A DNA stretch of 64,000 bases, taken from the NCBI RefSeq assembly GCF_002483305.1, contig NZ_DLHQ01000025.1:35189-99188 (forward strand). The letters run 5' to 3'. The stretch is from Brevundimonas sp. UBA7664 (lineage in GTDB: Bacteria > Pseudomonadota > Alphaproteobacteria > Caulobacterales > Caulobacteraceae). The notes beneath the pieces are model-generated. The model worked only from the letters and a program-made list of their open reading frames with translations, was not told the DNA's origin and ran no database searches. The translations under genes were made by a program, and so were the position numbers. Every line of letters starts with the position of its first letter. Position 1 is the first letter of the stretch. Below, in pieces: positions 1 through 8,576 of the stretch.

Positions 1-1127
1 CCGGCGTGGGCAAGACCGAGATCGCCCGGCGGCTGGCCAAACTGGCCGGCGCGCCCTTCCTCAAGATCGAGGCGACCAAATTCACCGAGGTCGGCTATGT
101 CGGCCGCGACGTCGATTTCATCATGCGCGACCTGGTCGAGGCGGCGCTGGTCATGGTCCGCGACAAGCGCCGGATCGGAGTCAAGGCCAAGGCCGAGGCG
201 GCGGCCGAGGAGCGGATCCTCGACGCCCTGGTCGGGCCGGGCTCCCAGCCGGCCACGCGCGACAGCTTCCGCAAGAAGCTGCGGGCCGGCGAGCTGGACG
301 ACAAGGAGATCGAGCTCCAGCTGGCCGACACGGCCTCGCCCATGCAGGGGCTGGACCTGCCGGGCGGGGGCAATGTCGGCATGATCAATCTGTCCGAGAT
401 GCTCGGCAAGCTGGGCGGCGGGCGGACGAAGACGGCCAAGCTGGCGGTGCGCGACGCCGTGGCCCCCCTCATCAACGAGGAGAGCGACAAGCTGCTGGAT
501 CAGGAAAGCCTGACCACCGAGGCCCTGCTGCTCGCAGAGAACGAGGGCATCGTCTTCATCGACGAGATCGACAAGGTCGCGGGCCGCTCGGATCGCACCG
601 GCGGCGATGTCAGCCGCGAGGGCGTGCAGCGCGACCTGCTGCCCCTGATCGAGGGCACGACGGTCTCGACCAAGTACGGGCCGGTGAAGTCGGACCATGT
701 GCTGTTCATCGCCTCCGGGGCCTTCCATGTGGCCAAGCCGTCGGACCTGCTGCCCGAACTGCAGGGCCGACTGCCGATCCGGGTCGAGCTGAAGGCCCTG
801 ACGCGCGATGATTTCGTGCGCATCCTGACCGAGCCCGAGGCCAATCTGATCCGCCAGAACCAGGCCCTGCTGGCCACCGAGGACGTGACCCTGACCTTCA
901 CCCCCGACGCGGTCGAGGCCCTCGCCGACGCCGCCGTGGCCGCCAACAGCGCGGTCGAGAACATCGGCGCGCGCCGGCTGGTGACGGTGCTGGAGCGGGT
1001 GCTGGAGGAGACCAGTTTCAAGGCCTCGGACCTGTCCGGCCAGACCGTCGCCTTCGACGGCGAGCGGGTGCGCGACCTGGTCGCCGAACTGGCCCGCGAC
1101 GCGGATTTGAGCCGGTTTATCCTCTAG
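1..1127 (+). CDS. hslU: ATP-dependent protease ATPase subunit HslU (5' truncated by window edge)
   Basis: AAA+ unfoldase that feeds substrates to the HslV peptidase in the cytoplasm. The window opens inside the Walker A loop (GVGKTE at its very start), so about 55 N-terminal residues lie outside and some 374 are visible. The HslU signature TKFTEVGYVGRDV follows. Then comes a long charged intermediate (I) domain, Walker B VFIDEIDKV (about nt 549-575), the sensor region GRLPIRVEL, and a C-terminal tail ending in the RFIL characteristic of HslU, which docks into HslV. hslV is expected just upstream. Heat-shock control is likely from the family but cannot be judged without the promoter. Confidence 0.97.
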   Translation, partial: GVGKTEIARRLAKLAGAPFLKIEATKFTEVGYVGRDVDFIMRDLVEAALVMVRDKRRIGVKAKAEAAAEERILDALVGPGSQPATRDSFRKKLRAGELDDKEIELQLADTASPMQGLDLPGGGNVGMINLSEMLGKLGGGRTKTAKLAVRDAVAPLINEESDKLLDQESLTTEALLLAENEGIVFIDEIDKVAGRSDRTGGDVSREGVQRDLLPLIEGTTVSTKYGPVKSDHVLFIASGAFHVAKPSDLLPELQGRLPIRVELKALTRDDFVRILTEPEANLIRQNQALLATEDVTLTFTPDAVEALADAAVAANSAVENIGARRLVTVLERVLEETSFKASDLSGQTVAFDGERVRDLVAELARDADLSRFIL

Positions 1128-1188
1128 AGTGGCAACCCTGCGGGCGGTTCAGCCGTATCTTGGTCGACGCCGAGCCGAAGGACGCCCC

Positions 1189-1713
1189 ATGACCCTGATC
1201 CGAGCCGCCCTGATCGCCGCCGCCGCGACGGCGGTCGCCGCCCCCGCCGCCGCCCAGTCACGCAATGTGGCGCTGGACCAGTTCGACGGCCGCTGGTTCG
1301 AGATCGCGCGCAGTCCCAATGACGCCCAGAAGGACTGCCGCCGGGCCCAGATCGACTTCAATCCGCAGAACCGGCCGCACCGCTATTCCATCGTCGTCAC
1401 CTGCACCCGACGCGCCGACGGCGGAGTCGAGACCCTGCGCGCCAATGCCCGGGTGACCGACACCGAGACCAACGCCCGCTTCCGTTTCACCCTGACGGGC
1501 CTGCTGGGCGTGGGCGGCCTGGCGGGGCAGAACTACTGGGTCTGGGACCATGCGCCCGACTACAGCTGGGCCATCATGGCCCTGCCGAACAAATCCGACT
1601 GGTGGGTCTGGCACCGCAGCCAGAGCCCGTCGGAAGCGGAGCGAGCCCGGCTGGTCGCCCGCGCCCGCGCCCTCGGCATGGACACCGGCTCCGTGGTGCA
1701 TACCGGGCGGTAG
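1189..1713 (+). CDS. Secreted lipocalin family protein (Blc-like)
   Basis: A 174-residue exported protein. The ATG at 1189 is chosen because it starts a clear signal peptide (MTLIRAALIAAAA, cleavage near APAAAQS). The mature part opens with FDGRWFEIARSP, which matches the lipocalin G-x-W motif. It continues with a paired-strand pattern and YWVWDHAPDYSWAIMALP, typical of bacterial lipocalins (Blc/apolipoprotein D group). These bind small hydrophobic ligands, often lysophospholipids, in the envelope. There is no lipobox cysteine, so it is probably periplasmic rather than membrane anchored. It follows hslU by 61 bp on the same strand. The ligand is unknown. Confidence 0.85.
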   Translation: MTLIRAALIAAAATAVAAPAAAQSRNVALDQFDGRWFEIARSPNDAQKDCRRAQIDFNPQNRPHRYSIVVTCTRRADGGVETLRANARVTDTETNARFRFTLTGLLGVGGLAGQNYWVWDHAPDYSWAIMALPNKSDWWVWHRSQSPSEAERARLVARARALGMDTGSVVHTGR

Positions 1714-1781
1714 GCGCCGAGCTGACGACCGACCCGCTGTTCCGGCTTGAAATCGGAACATATGCCGAACATAAAGACGGC

Positions 1782-2240
1782 ATGGCCGCCGCCCTGCTCC
1801 AGATCGACCTTGTCTTCAGCCGGCCGCAGACGACGCTGGCGGTGACGCGCGGCGCGGGGCGGCTGATGGTCGACCTCGGCTACGCCCCCCTGCTGGAAGT
1901 CTGCCTGCCCAACGGTCGCCGCGCCGACGTCATGGCCCTGGGGCCGCGCGGCGACATCGTCATCTGCGAGGTCAAGTCGGGGGTCGAGGACTATCGCGTC
2001 GACCGCAAATGGGGCGAGTACGGGCCGTTCTGCGACGCCTTCTATTTCGCCGTGGCGCCCGAGTTTCCCCACGACATCCTGCCGGATGAGCCCGGCCTGA
2101 TCGTCGCCGACGGCTTCGGCGGGGCGGTGGTGCGCGACGCGCCCCTGACGCCCCTGGCGCCGGCGCGGCGCAAGGCGCTGACCGTGGCCTTCGCCCGGCT
2201 GGGGGCGATGCGCACCCTGCGGGATCAGGCGGCGGGCTGA
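1782..2240 (+). CDS. mmcB: MmcB family DNA repair protein
   Basis: A 152-residue putative nuclease-fold protein. The core LPNGRRADVMALGPRGDIVICEVKSGVEDYRVDRKW (split by position: RRAD near residue 48, EVKSG near 63) contains the D...E-x-K pattern of restriction-endonuclease-like folds. It matches the MmcB family, linked in Caulobacter to mitomycin C resistance. ATG 1782 is the first ATG in frame giving a family-length protein; longer in-frame starts overlap the lipocalin gene. Its 3' end overlaps the convergent lipoprotein gene by 16 bp. The enzymatic activity is inferred from the fold, not demonstrated. Confidence 0.8.
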   Translation: MAAALLQIDLVFSRPQTTLAVTRGAGRLMVDLGYAPLLEVCLPNGRRADVMALGPRGDIVICEVKSGVEDYRVDRKWGEYGPFCDAFYFAVAPEFPHDILPDEPGLIVADGFGGAVVRDAPLTPLAPARRKALTVAFARLGAMRTLRDQAAG

Positions 2241-2695
2241 GCCGTTTCGACCACCGGCCCGCTTTCGCCGGTCGACATGATGGCGGCGGATGAGGCGGCG
2301 CAGCCGGTCAGCTCGCGTTCGCCGACCTTGACCATGGCGGTCAGCGGATAGGTCCGGTCGCTCATGCCGTCGGAGCATTCGGTGGCGACCAGGGTGACGC
2401 GGAGGGCGGTCCCGTCCGCCGTCTCGGCCTCCCAGGTCGCCGTCGTGCCCTGGACGAGCGGGCCGGGCTGGGGTGCGCGCAGTTCGGGCGATTCGGGGGT
2501 CGTATAGACCATCTCGGTCCCGGTCAGTTCGACGCCCCAGAACGGCTCGGTGCCGAGGGCCCGGACCGGCCGGGCCAGGTCGACCCCCGCGAGCACCGGC
2601 GCGGGCTCGGGCGCGGGCGGCGGCGACGCCGGTTCATCGGCCGGCGAACAGGCGGCGAGGGCGAGGACGGCGAGGGCGGCGAATACAGGGCGCAT
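2225..2695 (-). CDS. Putative lipoprotein (COG3650-like C-terminal domain)
   Basis: A 156-residue probable lipoprotein. It starts at the ATG giving MRPVFAALAVLALAAC, a lipoprotein signal peptide with lipobox L-A-A-C. A proline/alanine linker follows, then a single domain with RALGTEPFWGVEL and a late C-x-DGMSDRTYPLTAMV segment. That domain resembles the small uncharacterised COG3650-type envelope domain whose hallmark is GxEPFWx(V/L). No catalytic motif is seen. It overlaps the convergent mmcB end and is the last of a minus-strand group. Function unknown; localisation to the inner leaflet of the outer membrane or to the inner membrane is inferred from the lipobox. Confidence 0.75.
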   Translation of the reverse strand: MRPVFAALAVLALAACSPADEPASPPPAPEPAPVLAGVDLARPVRALGTEPFWGVELTGTEMVYTTPESPELRAPQPGPLVQGTTATWEAETADGTALRVTLVATECSDGMSDRTYPLTAMVKVGERELTGCAASSAAIMSTGESGPVVETAQPAA

Positions 2696-2767
2696 GGGGG
2701 ACTCCGGGGTTGGCGGCAGAAAGCGCGGCCAGCGCCCGCGGGTCAAGTCCGGACCAGAAGCCGGCGG

Positions 2768-3289
2768 TCAGGGCTGGCCGGTGGCGTCCGGCGCCGAGGC
2801 CATGAGCATGCCGTCGGACGGCAACGCCGGGGCTTTGTAGATGAAGCCGTAGGTCGGATAGACCGAGGTGCCGAGATCATTGATCGGATTGTACCAGACC
2901 TTGACCGCGGTCCAGTCGCCGTCGTGCGAGACGTCGACGACCGTGACGTTTTCCTCGACCCGGCCGCGGCTGCCGCCCCAGTTGGCGTGGGTCACGCGGA
3001 TGACCCGGTCGGTCAGGATTTCCGAAACGACGGCGACATGGCCGCGGGTCATCCGGCCGCTGGGCTGGAAGGCGAGGACCGAGCCGGTTTCCGGACGTTC
3101 GCCCGTGCGGAACCTGCCCTGGGCCTGACGCCACCAGGTCAGGGCGTCGCCGAAGATGTTGATGCCCGAGAACATGCGGGCGAAGGTCACGCACTGCCAG
3201 TAGGGCTCATCGGCCTTCGCGGCGGGGGCATAACCCAGCGCGGAAAATCCGAGGGTCGCCGCAACCGCGGCGGCTGTGAGCCGTTTCAT
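2768..3289 (-). CDS. Secreted CHAP domain amidase/peptidase
   Basis: A 173-residue exported protein with signal peptide MKRLTAAAVAATLGFSALG (cleavage near AKADE). The mature part is almost entirely a CHAP (NlpC/P60-like) domain: catalytic Cys in YWQCVTFAR, then GSVLAF, the catalytic His in TRGHVAVVSEI, and THANWGG as the third polar site. Such domains cleave amide bonds in peptidoglycan. A second in-frame ATG sits immediately upstream (3292), so the start is uncertain by one codon. It lies 40 bp past the acyltransferase stop on the same strand, and both act on the envelope. Confidence 0.85.
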   Translation of the reverse strand: MKRLTAAAVAATLGFSALGYAPAAKADEPYWQCVTFARMFSGINIFGDALTWWRQAQGRFRTGERPETGSVLAFQPSGRMTRGHVAVVSEILTDRVIRVTHANWGGSRGRVEENVTVVDVSHDGDWTAVKVWYNPINDLGTSVYPTYGFIYKAPALPSDGMLMASAPDATGQP

Positions 3290-3329
3290 CATGCTGGCGT
3301 GGGTCCCGACCTGTTTCAGTGCGCTAGCC

Positions 3330-4472
3330 TTAGACGATAGTTTCCGAGGGTTGAAGCACCCTTTCGGGCGAGTCCGTGCGCGCTTTCGCCGCGCCGGCCC
3401 GCGCCGCGCGCCGGTCGGCAATCCCCCTCAGCGCCTTGCGGGCCGGGCGTTCAACGAGGTGATAGGTCAGCATGGCCGCGACCGGAATCGCCGCCACCAG
3501 CGCCAGCCACACGATGATGTGAAACCGCTTGTCGTCGGCGCCGGTCAGGCGGGCGGCGACATTGGTCAACAGCAGCAGCACCGGCGCGCAGACCATATAG
3601 ATCGAATAGCTGATCTCGCCGAGATAGACGCCCGCCTTCGATCCGAGGACGCCCGCGCGGGCGTTGTCCAGCGCGCCGAGACCCAGGATCAGCCCGCCGG
3701 CGGCCAGCACCGTGATGGCGTCCCACAGTCCCAGCGAGGCGCTGACCATCATGACGGCGCCGCTGACCAGGGCGACCGGCCCCGCGAACGGGATCGGGCC
3801 GCGGCGATGGATGAGGTAGAGGGCGCAGCCGAGGGCGAAACACGGAACGATCCGCAGCGCGCCCCAGCGGAAGGTGGCCTCGGTCAGCGAATAGCCGGCC
3901 AGCGGCTGGAAGGCGGCGTAGAGGCCCAGGGCGAAGGCCGCAGCCAGCGCCGTCGCCAGCACCGGCCGGTTTCTCAGCCGCCAGGCGACGAAGGCGAAGG
4001 CGGGAAAGCTCAGATAGGCGAACCATTCCGCCGAGATCGACCATGAGGGATGATTGAAGGCCGAGCTGGTCGCCAGTCCCCAGGCGTGGGTGAGGGTCAG
4101 ATGCGCCGGCAGGGACCGCCAGTCGGTCAGACTGCCGTCGATGCTCAGGCCGGCGACACCCGCGACGACCCCGAGGCCGATCATGCCGAACAGGGTGACC
4201 AGATGCAGCGGATAGACCCGCGCGATCCGGGCCCAGAGGAAGCCGCCGTAGCGGAACCGCTTCTCGCCGGCCGCCTCGAGATAGACGTGGCTGAGGATGA
4301 AGCCCGACAGGATGAAGAAGGTCTCGACGCCGAGATACCCCTTGGTCACCGCCACCGGGACGAAAGCGACATCCAGGTGCGGCCAGGCCGTGTAGAGCAC
4401 CACCCACAGGGCGGCGAGGAAGCGCAGGGTGGTGAGCGCGCGCAGATCGGGCGGGGTCGGAACAGGCGTCAT
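3330..4472 (-). CDS. Acyltransferase family 3 integral membrane protein (OafA/YrhL type)
   Basis: A 380-residue polytopic membrane protein with about ten hydrophobic segments. The N-terminus shows the family start LRALTTLRFLAALWVVLYT and then GVETFFILSGFILSHVY, matching the G-V-x-x-F-F-x-L-S-G-F motif of acyltransferase-3 proteins. Further on, PSWSISAEWFAYLSFP matches the W-S-(L/I)-S-x-E-W motif. These enzymes O-acylate cell-surface sugars or peptidoglycan. The C-terminus ends in a charged tail (VERPARKAL...), as in the family. The acceptor cannot be told from sequence. It stands alone on the minus strand between two secreted-protein genes. Confidence 0.88.
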   Translation of the reverse strand: MTPVPTPPDLRALTTLRFLAALWVVLYTAWPHLDVAFVPVAVTKGYLGVETFFILSGFILSHVYLEAAGEKRFRYGGFLWARIARVYPLHLVTLFGMIGLGVVAGVAGLSIDGSLTDWRSLPAHLTLTHAWGLATSSAFNHPSWSISAEWFAYLSFPAFAFVAWRLRNRPVLATALAAAFALGLYAAFQPLAGYSLTEATFRWGALRIVPCFALGCALYLIHRRGPIPFAGPVALVSGAVMMVSASLGLWDAITVLAAGGLILGLGALDNARAGVLGSKAGVYLGEISYSIYMVCAPVLLLLTNVAARLTGADDKRFHIIVWLALVAAIPVAAMLTYHLVERPARKALRGIADRRAARAGAAKARTDSPERVLQPSETIV

Positions 4473-4529
4473 GGCCCGCAGGTTAGCCGCCCAGGGTACA
4501 GGAACCGTTAAACGGCGTCCGGTTCACCT

Positions 4530-4904
4530 TCAGGCAGCGCATTCCGCCGGTTTCGCCTCGCCCGGCGCATACATTTCGCAGGACCGGTCGATCTCGCCCT
4601 GGATCATCTCGCACGGGTTGGCGACGTTGCAGGGCGGGCGGGTGGCGGGGCTGACGGCGATACAGCGGTCGACCAACCGCTGCGCCGCCGCGGCGCCGAC
4701 GTCGTTCAGGCATGAGACCGGAGCGCCGGCCGGCGTCATCGCCACGGCGGGATCGACCTCTTCCTGGGGCGGGGCGTCGGCGGGCATTTCCGGGGCCGGG
4801 GCCGGGGCCTCGGCGGCGGGAGCCTCCGCCGGCGTCGCGGCCGGTCTATCGCAGCCGGCGACCAGGGCGGTCACGGCCATGAGGGCGATTACGGTCCGGC
4901 GCAT
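4530..4904 (-). CDS. Small hypothetical lipoprotein
   Basis: A 124-residue protein with a signal peptide MRRTVIALMAVTALVAGC ending in the lipobox L-V-A-G-C. A Pro/Ala/Glu-rich linker of about 40 residues follows. The short C-terminal domain has five cysteines (SCLND, RCIAV, PPCNVANPCEM, RSCEMY, AECAA), suggesting a disulphide-stabilised periplasmic fold. I do not recognise the family. The segment VAGCDRPA recurs in the lipoprotein at 60689-61513, but the remaining sequences differ. Confidence 0.7.
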   Translation of the reverse strand: MRRTVIALMAVTALVAGCDRPAATPAEAPAAEAPAPAPEMPADAPPQEEVDPAVAMTPAGAPVSCLNDVGAAAAQRLVDRCIAVSPATRPPCNVANPCEMIQGEIDRSCEMYAPGEAKPAECAA

Positions 4905-4980
4905 GGCGCGCTCCAGTCAGCCACGAAGGAACGGCAGGATAGGCACGGTTCGCTCCGCCGCGAAAGCGCCCGCGCGCGGC

Positions 4981-5706
4981 TCAACGCCCCAGCGCGGCCC
5001 GCTGCAGGGCGAACAGCTCAGTGCAGCCGCCCTCGGCCAGCTGAAACAGCCGGTCGAATTCGGCGCGCGAGAAGCCGCGCTTCTCGCCCGTGGCCTGGAT
5101 CTCGACGATCGCGCCGGCCCCGGTCAGGACGAAGTTGGAATCCGCCTCGGCGGTGGAATCCTCCTCATAGTCGAGGTCCAGCACCGGCTGGTCGTTGCAG
5201 ACGCCGCAGGACACGGCCGCGACCTGGTCGAGGATGGGATCGGTCTTCAGCACGCCCTCGGCCCGCAGATAGTCGAACGCCGAGGCCATGGCGACCCAGG
5301 CCCCGGTAATGGCCGCGGTGCGCGTCCCGCCGTCGGCCTGGATGACATCGCAGTCCAGCGACACCTGGCGTTCGCCCAGGGCCTTGAGGTCGACCACCGC
5401 GCGCAGCGAGCGGCCGATCAGCCGCTGGATTTCCTGGGTCCGGCCGCTCTGCTTGCCGGCGGCGGCCTCGCGCCGGCCGCGGGTGTGGGTGGCGCGGGGC
5501 AGCATGCCATACTCGGCCGTGACCCAGCCCTGGCCGGTGTTGCGCATCCAGCCCGGCACCTTTTCCTCCACCGAAGCCGTCACCAGCACCTTGGTATGGC
5601 CGAAGGTGACCAGGCAGGAGCCTTCGGCGTAGCGGTTGACGCCGGTCTCCAGCGTCACGATGCGGAGCTGGTCGGGGGTGCGGTCGGACGGGCGGGCGGT
5701 GGTCAT
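4981..5706 (-). CDS. rph: Ribonuclease PH
   Basis: A 241-residue phosphorolytic 3'-5' exoribonuclease that trims tRNA 3' ends. The start is the ATG giving MTTARPSDRTPDQLR; R-x-x-x-Q-x-R is the normal RNase PH N-terminus. Visible motifs are GSCLVTFGHTKVLVTASVEE, GMLPRATHTR and RTQEIQRLIGRSLRAV. The phosphate-binding region DVIQADGGTRTAAITGA and the acidic DLDYEEDSTAEAD patch (metal-binding side) are also present. The length is normal. It is divergent from hrcA, with the two starts about 48 bp apart, an arrangement also seen in Caulobacter. Confidence 0.97.
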   Translation of the reverse strand: MTTARPSDRTPDQLRIVTLETGVNRYAEGSCLVTFGHTKVLVTASVEEKVPGWMRNTGQGWVTAEYGMLPRATHTRGRREAAAGKQSGRTQEIQRLIGRSLRAVVDLKALGERQVSLDCDVIQADGGTRTAAITGAWVAMASAFDYLRAEGVLKTDPILDQVAAVSCGVCNDQPVLDLDYEEDSTAEADSNFVLTGAGAIVEIQATGEKRGFSRAEFDRLFQLAEGGCTELFALQRAALGR

Positions 5707-5753
5707 TGATGGATTTCCTTGGACGGGGCGGCGGCGCTGCTTATCCTGAAACC

Positions 5754-6848
5754 GTGAGCCTGTATGCCCCCAACCCCTCGCCGTTCGGCGGCAGCCCGGC
5801 CGGTCTGGCCGCGCTGGATGAGCGTGCGCGCGACATCTTCCGCCGCATCGTCGAGAGTTATCTGCAGACCGGCGACCCGGTCGGCTCGCGGACCCTGTCA
5901 CAGTCGGGGATCGCCCTGTCTCCGGCCTCGATCCGCAACACCATGCAGGACCTGGCCCTGGCCGGCCTGCTGGGGTCGCCCCACACCTCGGCGGGGCGGA
6001 TACCGACCCATGCGGGTCTGCGCCTGTTCGTCGACGGCCTGCTGGAGATCGGCGATATCGGCGCCGAGGAGCGGCGCGAGATCGACGGCCGGCTGGCCGG
6101 ACGCGGGCGCAGTTTCGACGAGGCGCTGAACGAGGCCTCCAGTCTGTTGTCCGGGCTGGCGGGGGGCGCCAGCATCGTCGCCAGCCCGGTGCGCGAGGCC
6201 GGGGTCAAACACGTCGAATTCGTCGCCCTCGGCCACGATCAGGCGCTGGCGGTGCTGGTCGGCGACGACGGCTCGGTCGAGAACCGGCTGATGCCGCTCA
6301 AGGCCGGGGTCACCCCCTCGACCCTGACCGAGGCCTCCAACTTCCTCAACGCCCGGCTCAAGGGCCGGCCCCTGCATGAGGCGCGCACCGAGATGCGCAC
6401 CGAACTGGACGCCGCCCGGCGCGAGCTGGACGCCGCCGCCGCCCGTCTGGTCGAGGACGGCATGGCCGCCTGGTCGGGCGGGGCCGAGCGCGAACGGTCG
6501 CTGATCGTGCGCGGCCGCGCCAATCTGCTGCACGACCGCGAGACCGCCGAGGATCTGGAAAAGGTCCGCATCCTGTTCGACGACCTGGAGCAGAAGGAAC
6601 AGCTGATCGGCCTGCTGGACGGGGTGTCGACGGCCCAGGGCGTACGCATCTTCATCGGCGCTGAAACACGGTTGTTTTCGCTTTCGGGTTCCGCCGTGAT
6701 CGCGGCGCCCTATATGACGGGCCGCCAGCGGGTTCTGGGCGCCATCGGCGTGATCGGACCCGCGCGACTGAACTATGCCCGCATCATACCGTTGGTGGAC
6801 TATACCGCCCGGGTGCTGGGGCGAATGCTGGACGGACAAGAGACTTGA
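5754..6848 (+). CDS. hrcA: Heat-inducible transcription repressor HrcA
   Basis: A 364-residue repressor that binds CIRCE operators, typically of groESL. The winged-helix N-terminus is clear: RDIFRRIVESYLQTGDPVGSRTLS, SPASIRNTMQDLALAGLL and HTSAGRIPTHAGLR. The C-terminal GAF-like and dimer region ends at NYARIIPLVDYTARVLGRML. I chose GTG 5754 because it leaves the family-like short leader before LDERARDIFR. An in-frame ATG at 5709 would abut the rph start and leave no room for promoters. The TGA overlaps the grpE TTG by 4 bp, so the two are co-translated. No CIRCE repeat was seen upstream. Confidence 0.93.
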   Translation: MSLYAPNPSPFGGSPAGLAALDERARDIFRRIVESYLQTGDPVGSRTLSQSGIALSPASIRNTMQDLALAGLLGSPHTSAGRIPTHAGLRLFVDGLLEIGDIGAEERREIDGRLAGRGRSFDEALNEASSLLSGLAGGASIVASPVREAGVKHVEFVALGHDQALAVLVGDDGSVENRLMPLKAGVTPSTLTEASNFLNARLKGRPLHEARTEMRTELDAARRELDAAAARLVEDGMAAWSGGAERERSLIVRGRANLLHDRETAEDLEKVRILFDDLEQKEQLIGLLDGVSTAQGVRIFIGAETRLFSLSGSAVIAAPYMTGRQRVLGAIGVIGPARLNYARIIPLVDYTARVLGRMLDGQET

Positions 6849-7477
6849 GCGACACACACGACGACCTCCCCACCTCCGAAGAGCTGGCGGCTGACATCGC
6901 AGAGGCCGAGGCGAACGCCGAAGCCGGGCTGGACGACGGCCTTGGCCCCATCGACGCCCTGATCGCCGAGCGCGACCAGTGGAAGGACCGCGCCCTGCGC
7001 GCCGTCGCCGAGGCCGAGAACACCAAGAAGCGGGCCGAAACCCAGTCCAACGACGCCCGCGCCTACGCCATCCAGCGTTTCGCCCGCGATCTGCTGGGCG
7101 TGGCCGACAATCTGGAGCGCGCCCTGATGGCCGCCCCGAAGGACGCCGACGCCGGCGAGGCCGGTCTGGTCACCGGACTGGAGCTGACCCAGAAGTCGCT
7201 GCTCCAGGCCTTCGAGAGCAACAACCTCAAACGCGTCGCCCCCGAGCCGGGCGAGGCCTTCGACCCGCACCTGCATCAGGCGATGATGGAACAGCCGTCC
7301 GACAGCGTTCAGGGCGGACAGGTGATCCAGACCCTCCAGGCCGGCTACGCCCTGTTCGGCCGCACCGTGCGCCCGGCCATGGTGGTGGTCGCCGCCAAGG
7401 GCTCCGGCGCGGCGGCCGGCAATGCGGCCTATGCGGCAGCGGGCGCGACCGGCGGGAATTTCGACCAGAAGGCCTGA
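6845..7477 (+). CDS. grpE: Nucleotide exchange factor GrpE
   Basis: A 210-residue nucleotide exchange factor for DnaK. It begins at TTG 6845, overlapping the hrcA stop codon (TTGA), which implies translational coupling. The acidic N-terminus and long coiled coil (about residues 10-85, with RDQWKDRALRAVAEAENTKKR) precede the four-helix and beta domain. That domain contains FARDLLGVADNLERAL, FDPHLHQAMMEQ and GYALFGRTVRPAMVVVA, the GrpE signature. The alanine-rich C-terminal tail is longer than the E. coli protein's. A family A repeat follows directly after the stop. Confidence 0.96.
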   Translation: MSDTHDDLPTSEELAADIAEAEANAEAGLDDGLGPIDALIAERDQWKDRALRAVAEAENTKKRAETQSNDARAYAIQRFARDLLGVADNLERALMAAPKDADAGEAGLVTGLELTQKSLLQAFESNNLKRVAPEPGEAFDPHLHQAMMEQPSDSVQGGQVIQTLQAGYALFGRTVRPAMVVVAAKGSGAAAGNAAYAAAGATGGNFDQKA

Positions 7478-7602
7478 TCCTCCCCCTTGGGGGAGGGGGA
7501 CCATGCTTCGCATGGTGGAGGGTGTCGGCTCCGCGCTCGCTTTTGGCGCCCCTCCACCGCCCTGCGGGCGGTCCCCCTCCCCTGAAGGGGAGGAACCGCT
7601 AC
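7478..7602. repeat. Dispersed palindromic repeat, family A copy 1
   Basis: Begins at the base after the grpE stop and runs into the 3' end of the convergent hydrolase gene. The left block is a C-run/G-run hairpin (CTCCCCCTTGGGGGAG). Next is the perfect hairpin ACCATGC-TTC-GCATGGT at 7500-7516, followed by TGGAGGG. Complementary blocks (CCCTCCACC, then GGTCCCCCTCCCC and GGGGAGG) close the element. Two related copies lie at 47085-47216 and 50466-50580. Confidence 0.75.
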
Positions 7603-8501
7603 TTCAACCGGCTCTCAAAGAAGGCCAGCAGCCGGCTCCAGCCGTCGGCGGCATCCGCCGCGCGGTAGCTGTCGCGATAGTCGGCGTGGAAGGCGTGGGG
7701 GGCGTCCGGATAGACTTGGATGCCGCTGGCCGTCTGGCCGGCGCGCTGCAGGGCGGCGCGCATGGCCTCGACGCTGGGCAGGGGGATGCCGCGGTCCTGA
7801 CCGCCGTAGAGGCCCAGGACGGGGCATTTCAGGTCATCGGCCAGATCGACGGGCCACGGCTGGCCCGAGGCCGTCTGTTCCGCCGTCGCTGTCGCCGGCG
7901 GCGCGAGACGTCCGTACCAGGCCACCCCGGCGTCCAGCACCGCGAAGCGGGCGCAGGCCTGCCACACCACCTTGCCGCCCCAGCAGAAACCGGTGATCCC
8001 GACCTTGTCGGAATTGGCCCACAGCTGCTGGCTGACCCAGTCCAGCGTGGCCGAGACGTCGCCCATGACCTGCTCATGGTTCGCCGCGCCGACGATCTCC
8101 TGCACGCGGGCCATGTCCGACAGGGGCGCCGGATCCTCGACCCGGTTGAAGAAGGCCGGGGCGACCGCGGCATATCCCGCCTTGGCCAACCGCCGGCAGA
8201 CGTCGCGGATATATTCGTGGACGCCGAAAATCTCCGAAGCGACGACCACCACCGGCCAGGGGCCGTCGCCGGCAGGGCGGGCGACGAAGATCGGCAGGGC
8301 GAAGCCGTCCGGGGCCGGAGCAGTGACGTTTTCCTGCATCAGGCCCTCACCGTCCGTGGTGATAGGGGCAGCCTGCCGGGCGAGGGCCGCGGGCGCGTAG
8401 CCGGCGAAGGCCAGACCGCCGACTACGCCGGTCGCCAGGGCGCGGCGGCTGAAGCGGAAGTCGTCGGGTTCGGGGCCCTCCGGGCGGATCAGGTTCGGCA
8501 T
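7599..8501 (-). CDS. Dienelactone hydrolase family protein, exported
   Basis: A 300-residue alpha/beta hydrolase. The N-terminus has a twin-arginine-like signal (FSRRALATGVVGGLAFAGY, cleavage near ALARQ), so export through Tat to the periplasm is likely. The dienelactone hydrolase triad is visible: Cys in GFCWGG (nucleophile), Asp in YGGQDRGI and His in PDAPHAFHAD. VVVVASEIFGVHEYIRDVCRRLA matches the family's N-terminal motif. ATG 8501 is preferred over an adjacent TTG at 8504. The substrate is unknown; these enzymes hydrolyse lactones or esters. Its 3' end overlaps the family A repeat. Confidence 0.88.
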   Translation of the reverse strand: MPNLIRPEGPEPDDFRFSRRALATGVVGGLAFAGYAPAALARQAAPITTDGEGLMQENVTAPAPDGFALPIFVARPAGDGPWPVVVVASEIFGVHEYIRDVCRRLAKAGYAAVAPAFFNRVEDPAPLSDMARVQEIVGAANHEQVMGDVSATLDWVSQQLWANSDKVGITGFCWGGKVVWQACARFAVLDAGVAWYGRLAPPATATAEQTASGQPWPVDLADDLKCPVLGLYGGQDRGIPLPSVEAMRAALQRAGQTASGIQVYPDAPHAFHADYRDSYRAADAADGWSRLLAFFESRLK

Positions 8502-8576
8502 CAATCGGCTCCGGTCTGGCGAAGCGGGGAGACTGGCCGCGCGCCTGTCCGCCGTCCATTCACGATTGCCGTGAAG

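Noticed and set aside
1149..1361. Short minus-strand frame opposite the lipocalin gene
   Set aside because: Ala-rich shadow of the signal-peptide region; no start context and no similarity.
5707..5760. CIRCE operator upstream of hrcA
   Set aside because: No TTAGCACTC-N9-GAGTGCTAA or close variant is present between rph and hrcA.
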